A DNA stretch of 64,000 nt from Gnetum montanum (lineage: Eukaryota > Streptophyta > Gnetopsida > Gnetales > Gnetaceae), in contig MNCI01000828.1 of assembly GCA_015680685.1 (NCBI GenBank), forward strand, positions 217,240-281,239. Reading direction: 5' to 3'. This document shows positions 59,000 to 64,000 of the stretch, one piece after another. Made by a program: the position numbers and the translations under genes. A model generated the notes under the pieces. It ran no database searches. It was not told the origin of the DNA and saw only the letters and a list, made by a program, of their open reading frames with translations. Numbering within the stretch: the stretch's first letter is position 1; each line of letters begins with the position of its first letter.

Positions 59000-60310
59000 C
59001 TTCATGGGGGGAGGGGGGAAGGGGAAAGGTTCTATTATATTCTTGAGGATAGTATTAATGAGAGAAAGGAGTATGGCTTGTAGAGCCACATGTAGATCCA
59101 TATCACTGAACATAATATCCATATGGGTTCAACTATTAGTAAGGATATTGCTGCCACGGTGGTAGCATCCCCCATAACCATGAATTTTTCCATTATTGAT
59201 ACTACTCTTGAGGTTGAGCTAGTGATCCATTTGGGTAATACTATGTTGGATGGAACTACTGCCTATAATTTCCTTGTGAATAAGGCAATCTCCTTGGTGG
59301 TTACTTTTCTTGCCAATTTTGGATTCAACGCGTACATCCAAAATTATGTTAGATTTGATACTATAGAACAACATCCCTTAGAATGTTTAGACTAAAAAAT
59401 ATCACATTCATCATCATCTATTTCTAAACCTATAACCTCATCCACTATTGCAACAATTCCTTTTTGTAGATGATAATCCTTGCCTATATCTTTCCTTCTT
59501 CTTCTATCTTTATCTCTACTTCCTTGCTCTATCTTTTCCTCCATACGTGTAAGAGTAATTTGAAACTTCTCATCCAAGGATTTCTACATTTCTTTCATCC
59601 TAGTTGATATTTTAGCAACAAATTTTTAAATTAGCAAGGTTTTCCTTTGTACCACTTCATGTAGTTGTGCTTCATCCTTTGAATCATAGAAACACACCTT
59701 TCTTTTGTGAATGGAGAGATGTCTATATGTTTCATTTTCCTTACTTTCTCTCTTTTTCAACTCTCCTTCTTCCAGTTAGCCTTTGGATTTGATGGACTTT
59801 CGTTTAGAAAGGCTCCCTTGGGCATAGACCATAAGGGTTTCTCTGGTTTTGTTTTGAAGCCCATATATAATATGGTGAAGCTGCTCCCTTTGAGAATCCA
59901 TGGCCTAGGCATTAGTGCAAGAGGGAGTAGTACCTACCCAAGACTACATCCAAGGATTCATGATTGTCTTACTTCCATTCTTGGGTTTGTTTCCTTAGAT
60001 TGAACACTCTTGAGTATGTTTGGTACTTATCATTGAATAGCTCCAACATTATACTCCATCTGCGAAGGAACTTTGGGTCCAAGAACTAGTACTAGTTTTA
60101 GCTTCTTTGATGAGTATCCTTGAAAACAATTTGAGTTTTTTCCACTTATTTCCAATGTTCTATAAGGTACAAGTATCATGTAAGACTTGGAGATGGTTCT
60201 CAATATTAACATTATATTCTTGTTCAAATTTAGGAATATTGTTCATATCAAGCCATTTAATTAAACAATTCTTTTGATGCCTGGTAGAAATTTGAATTGC
60301 TTCTGAAATA
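59000..60310 (-). pseudogene. Gypsy gag remnant of the second element
   Basis: From 60310 the minus strand reads FNISEAIQISTRHQKNCLIK and WLDMNNIPKFEQEYNVNIEN, then HLQVLHDTC and KLKLFSRILIKEAK. It parallels the capsid-like text at 44706-44275 of the other element. A charged region (59577-59392, EEKIEQGSRDKDRRRRKDIG) follows. Confidence 0.75.
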
Positions 60311-60440
60311 TTAAACATATTCCTTAGAGCCAGAAATGGTTCATCATAGTCATGGCATTCATGGTGGCTTCTATCATGGCCATGTATCCTATGATGTGAC
60401 CTACTATGCCTCCATTCCCAATGATCTTCCTCTTTCTCTT

Positions 60441-60930
60441 ATGGTTGGATTACTAAGTGTATATTTCTAGGTGTACTAGGTATCTACTACTGGTATTATC
60501 AAGCATTAATATATCATGCTTAAAGTGTCCATACTTACATTGCTTATGAATGGTAATATTAATTATTCAAGAACAATAAAGTAAATTTCATGTAAAGTAA
60601 ATTACTGAAAAGTAGAATTATGCTAGTCTAAGTGTTGCAATGGATAGAGCAAATCTCGATTTTATTATCATCTATGCAAATGTATTAAGGTACATATGAA
60701 CTTGAATAAAATGTCATACAATCTCTTAAATCCATATTGCAAGCACTCAGAGGAAAAATATTCTAACTTTCACAAAATGAAACTACAAGAATTTAGCTAA
60801 GGCTACAACCGAAGATTACCATAAATGTGAGGGATGTGTGCATTTATATAGGCAATGCGTGCATTAGTGTCGACATACCCACTGTTATCACATTTACACC
60901 ATTTAATGGAGTAGGTTTTCTTTAAGATCA
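60441..60930 (-). repeat. Partial 5' LTR of the second gypsy element
   Basis: GGATTACTAAGTG at 60449 enters the middle of the LTR as defined at 49784 and continues to about 60930. The LTR part next to the internal region and the PBS is missing. Confidence 0.65.
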
Positions 60931-63750
60931 TGATTAGAAGATTAAACTGCCCAATTTAATTTCTACTGGTGATTAGAAGATAACATGCTAGCACACAAAG
61001 CATTAGATTATTTACTTAAGGGCAATAATATGAAGCATGATTAAATTATGAATAGTGTTGAGGAGAAAATAAATGGGAAGTATCTTTAAGGTTGCGCATT
61101 TTAGGCTTAAGTATTTGTAATTCCAAGGTAGAAACACAAAGGTATAGATTATGGAATTTATGAAAGATTAATGGCAAGCTAAAGATTGTAAAATTGGTAT
61201 TTTTTTTCTTGTGTAAACGCTATGAGATTTCACATTGGAATTCATGTCTGTGAACATGATGAAATTGGTGGAATGCACAAGGTATTTTATTCCCTATATA
61301 GAATGGTTCTGCACAACCCTATCAAGTGTTTGGTGATGTTTCAACATTCAAGCAACAAAGATAATGTTGAAAATTATTCCACTTAGGAATTGTTTTATAA
61401 ATGGCAGATTATTACTATAGTTAGCAAGGTTGCTTACACAAAAATAATGGTTCTCAGGGAAAGATAAAACCAATATGATCAAAGAAAAATATAACAAAAA
61501 TAAAAATAAAAATATTTAGAAGCCTAGTATTTGACTAAAACTATGCATAGGCCTTTTAGCTTAGAAGCAAAAGCTCTAAAAACTTAAGGTTTTGTGTTGA
61601 TAGCCAATTCATGGAAGAAAAAGCATATGAAATTATATCAATGAGGTAGTTGTAAAAACTCAGCAAAATTAGAAGAGAAAAAAATTCCAAGATGAGCAGT
61701 GCCTTAGGGTAGCAAACATTAATAAATCTTTGTTTCAATGATCATGGATTTATGCAGAATATTTTATATTTTACATCAATCAAACTGTGACTATGGTTTG
61801 GAGGGCCACTTCTACCATGATGATGTTGAAGACGGCACAGACAAGAAACCCTTTTAGGACTAGTGTCCCAAATGGTTGAATGAAAATGCTTTGTGATGAA
61901 CTTAAAGACCAATGCTGAATGCAAGGCTTGTTGTGGTAATCAAATGGGGCACAAGGCACAACAAAAAGAAAACCACAAAGGTGGTGGACATGTACAGTTA
62001 CCATCATCATAGAAGTAGTTTGTCGACCAGTGGCATAGGTGGAAAACAATAATACGACTTCTTCTACATTGTTGCCAATGGGAACTCAAGTGTGAAATTA
62101 GCCATGGATGCCAAAGGAACAATTCTGAGACTCCATTAGTAAAGGGCTCAAGAGCATTTGCAGTTGCTAGGCATAAACAACAATGAATGTGAAGTGAGGC
62201 AAGGCAAATGGCAGAACCACCTCTTGACACAGGATATAGGCAACATGGTCGGTGGCACAATGGCCACGAGACCTATGTACTCTTTCAAATAACAATAGAT
62301 CAAATGTGGACATGTAAATGCACATGGCATTAAAGATATATGACCTTCATAATAAATATTTCTTCTAAAAATTACATTTGCCAAAGTTTGAAATATAAAA
62401 GAGGGTAGGATTTACAATTTAATAAAGAAAGGATTTATAAATATTTGGTAAATTTAATTCTTTTTGAGGGGAGGGGTGAATTGAAATTTTCCATAAATAA
62501 CTATTTCTCCTTGATATTTTTAATGAGACACTTGCCAACTATGGCATGTATTTCTCTAATTTTTATAATTTCCTACAGTAATCACCATGATATTTGTTGC
62601 TAAGATGATACTTGGAAACCATAGCTCTAATTTTTAATAACTTCCTATGGAAGCTATAACTTCTAGGGTGGTTATAAATTAATTCGCTTGGATATTTGTA
62701 ATACCCTTAACTTCTCATAATTATTGTAACTACCCAAAGCCACTATGAAAAGGCTTCAAGGGTAGAATTGAAAAGAAAGAGGGGTGAGAATTGGGAAGAA
62801 GCAATTTTGAAGGATATTAAAGATTTCTTGTAAAGCATGGCTTGCTAAAGGCATCAATTCAACTTCTTTTTTTTAATCTTGTTAGTTCATTTTCTTTCCA
62901 TTTTGTTTTGGTTATGTGGCTAATAGTTTAAATAGAGTCATGCTTGGCATTTAATTTTTGGATTTTTCTAGGTTGCTTTTATAGTAATTTTTTTGCACAA
63001 TATTAGACTTCTATTGAGGCTGGCCATAAAAGAGCTTATGTTGTTGAAAAGCCTCTAGAGAAATTTAATAGTAATGTTTTAACAAAATTATCTGTTTTGA
63101 GCATAGATGATCTAGGAAAATATTTGGTATTTTGAAATGACTGAAATAGCTTCATTATTTTAAAGTGTATTGCCTTGGTATTTCAAACCTAAAATTGTCA
63201 ATTTTTTTTAAGGCTTTGTTGAATGCAATTCTTGACAACTATTAACTAGTCAAAATAGAAGCTCATACTTTGTTGTTTACACAACATTTTTGGTAATGTA
63301 ATAAGATTGTCTTTTATGAAATTTCTTATTGAACTAAGAGGATTTAGACAATTCATAGTTAGATTAAATTGGAATAACTTTATTGCAAAGTGTTTCCTCG
63401 TGTAAATTTTATCTTGCTTAAATATTTAAGGTTTCATACAAATTTGCTTTATTTTCTTTTTGTTTCTAAGTCAATTGAATCTTGCTTTATTTTTAGTTTT
63501 CTTGTGAAATTTTCTCTCTAGGGGAATTAGGAGTAGATTGGCAAAATTATGCTCAAATGTTTTTGCAAAATTTTATTTGTTACGAGCAACATACTACAAA
63601 GACTATATAGACTAAGTGATTGGACAAAATAGGAATCTTCAACAACTCATAGTATTTGACAAAGTTAGTTGAATTTTTGTTATGATAGCCAATTATAGTT
63701 TCATACATAACCCAACCATTTCAACATTCACAATAGCAAACACATTGATG
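60931..63750. other. Intergenic stretch, no gene recognised
   Basis: Overlapping minus-strand frames at 61742-62384 (60-106 residues) have a Cys/His-rich look but overlap one another in different frames and match no domain. The remainder is AT-rich. Confidence 0.45.
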
Positions 63751-64000
63751 ATTGGCTAGGCACCCTTACACTCAACCATACGAATATGAGCATGCATGCA
63801 TGATCTAGTTGAACTCCACAAGCAGACTAGTTGTGGTATCTAGATAGTTACATGTTGATCGTAGTTTGCTGTCTTCCCACCTGGACTAGTATTTTCTTTG
63901 TCACGTATGGTTTAGTCTAGAGTGAGGTGAATGATGGGATGCTAAACTAATGCTACTCCTAGAGATGATGGGAAACAATCTTAATTAAGCTAATGGACAG
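63751..64000. repeat. Third LTR of the same gypsy family, running off the window
   Basis: TGATTGGCTAGGCACCCTTA, CACTCAACCATACGAATATG, ATGATCTAGTTGAACTCCAC and GCTGTCTTCCCACCTGGACT parallel the first 150 bases of the LTRs at 39203 and 45691. The rest lies beyond the right edge. Confidence 0.7.

Larger units (their letters stand above)
49784..60930 (-). mobile_element. Second, older Ty3/gypsy element of the same family, with complete but broken polyprotein and an accessory region
   Basis: Reading minus from about 60930: a partial 5' LTR (60441-60930); gag (about 60310-59000); protease (58560-58222); RT (about 57720-56820); RNase H (56814 to about 56430); integrase (56101-55004); a 3' non-coding stretch; an accessory coding region (53760-50930); and the 3' LTR (49784 to about 50870). 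The RT has RRLNPKLKQVVKDEVEQLLK, HSEWMSPLVIVLKKGG and VFMDE (family: [FY]MDD). The leader, PBS and first part of the 5' LTR are missing between 60310 and 60441. The gag and protease are clearly related to those of the element at 39203-46484. The order and PBS type of its relative suggest the Athila/Tat branch. Confidence 0.8.

Noticed and set aside
61742-62384. Cys/His-rich minus-strand frames as a gene
   Set aside because: Four frames overlap in different phases, none has a recognisable domain, and no splice or start context stands out.

Overview
This is a plant nuclear genomic window, most likely from a gymnosperm; a fern or another plant with a large genome is not excluded. The evidence is one TALE homeobox gene of the class II KNOX group with very long introns, no bacterial-type gene organisation, AT-rich sequence, and a dense load of decayed plant retrotransposons (L1-type and RTE LINEs, SINE-like repeats, Ty1/copia and Ty3/gypsy). 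There is one 309-base N gap (40554-40862), plus single Ns at 1195 and 45959.

The only host gene I can support is the class II KNOX gene. It has five coding exons on the + strand: 3541-3834, 24322-24442, 33001-33182, 33298-33429 and 33967-34119. They join in frame to a 293-residue protein with KNOX1, KNOX2, ELK and a TALE homeodomain (P-Y-P loop, WFINQRKR recognition helix). The introns are about 20.5 kb, 8.6 kb, 115 bp and 537 bp. The region around the first ATG is tandemly duplicated, so an upstream copy of the start codon opens a 39-codon uORF. The 3' flank is also tandemly duplicated.

Introns 1 and 2 are filled with LINE copies: 8240-10054 (-), 13250-13900 (-), 15346-16152 (-), 16552-17770 (+), 18750-23900 (-) and 29129-31860 (-). 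They also hold tRNA-like SINE copies and many short tandem segment duplications. Three of the LINEs (15346, 18750 and 29129) belong to one family. After the usual ORF1/endonuclease/RT/zinc-finger order they carry an unusual coding-like 3' extension: a conserved globular block, a Glu/Lys/Gln-rich coil and a short conserved tail motif.

Downstream of the gene, 34.5-64 kb is intergenic and made of nested retroelements. An RTE LINE lies at 36062-36800 (-). A Ty1/copia element (+) appears to begin at about 38553. Its 5' LTR is split by a Ty3/gypsy element (39203-46484, minus orientation, two LTRs, gag and protease only). Its integrase region is cut at about 49783 by a second, older gypsy element of the same family (49784 to about 60930, minus orientation). 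That element has gag, protease, RT, RNase H and integrase relics, plus a 2.8-kb accessory coding region between integrase and the 3' LTR. A further LTR of the same family runs off the right edge from about 63751.

The candidates for something not well described are the LINE 3' extension, the gypsy accessory ORF, the palindromic GATATC array upstream of the gypsy TATA box, the SINE with an RTE-like tail, and the duplicated KNOX start region. All exon and repeat boundaries were read by eye. No alignment or database search was run.
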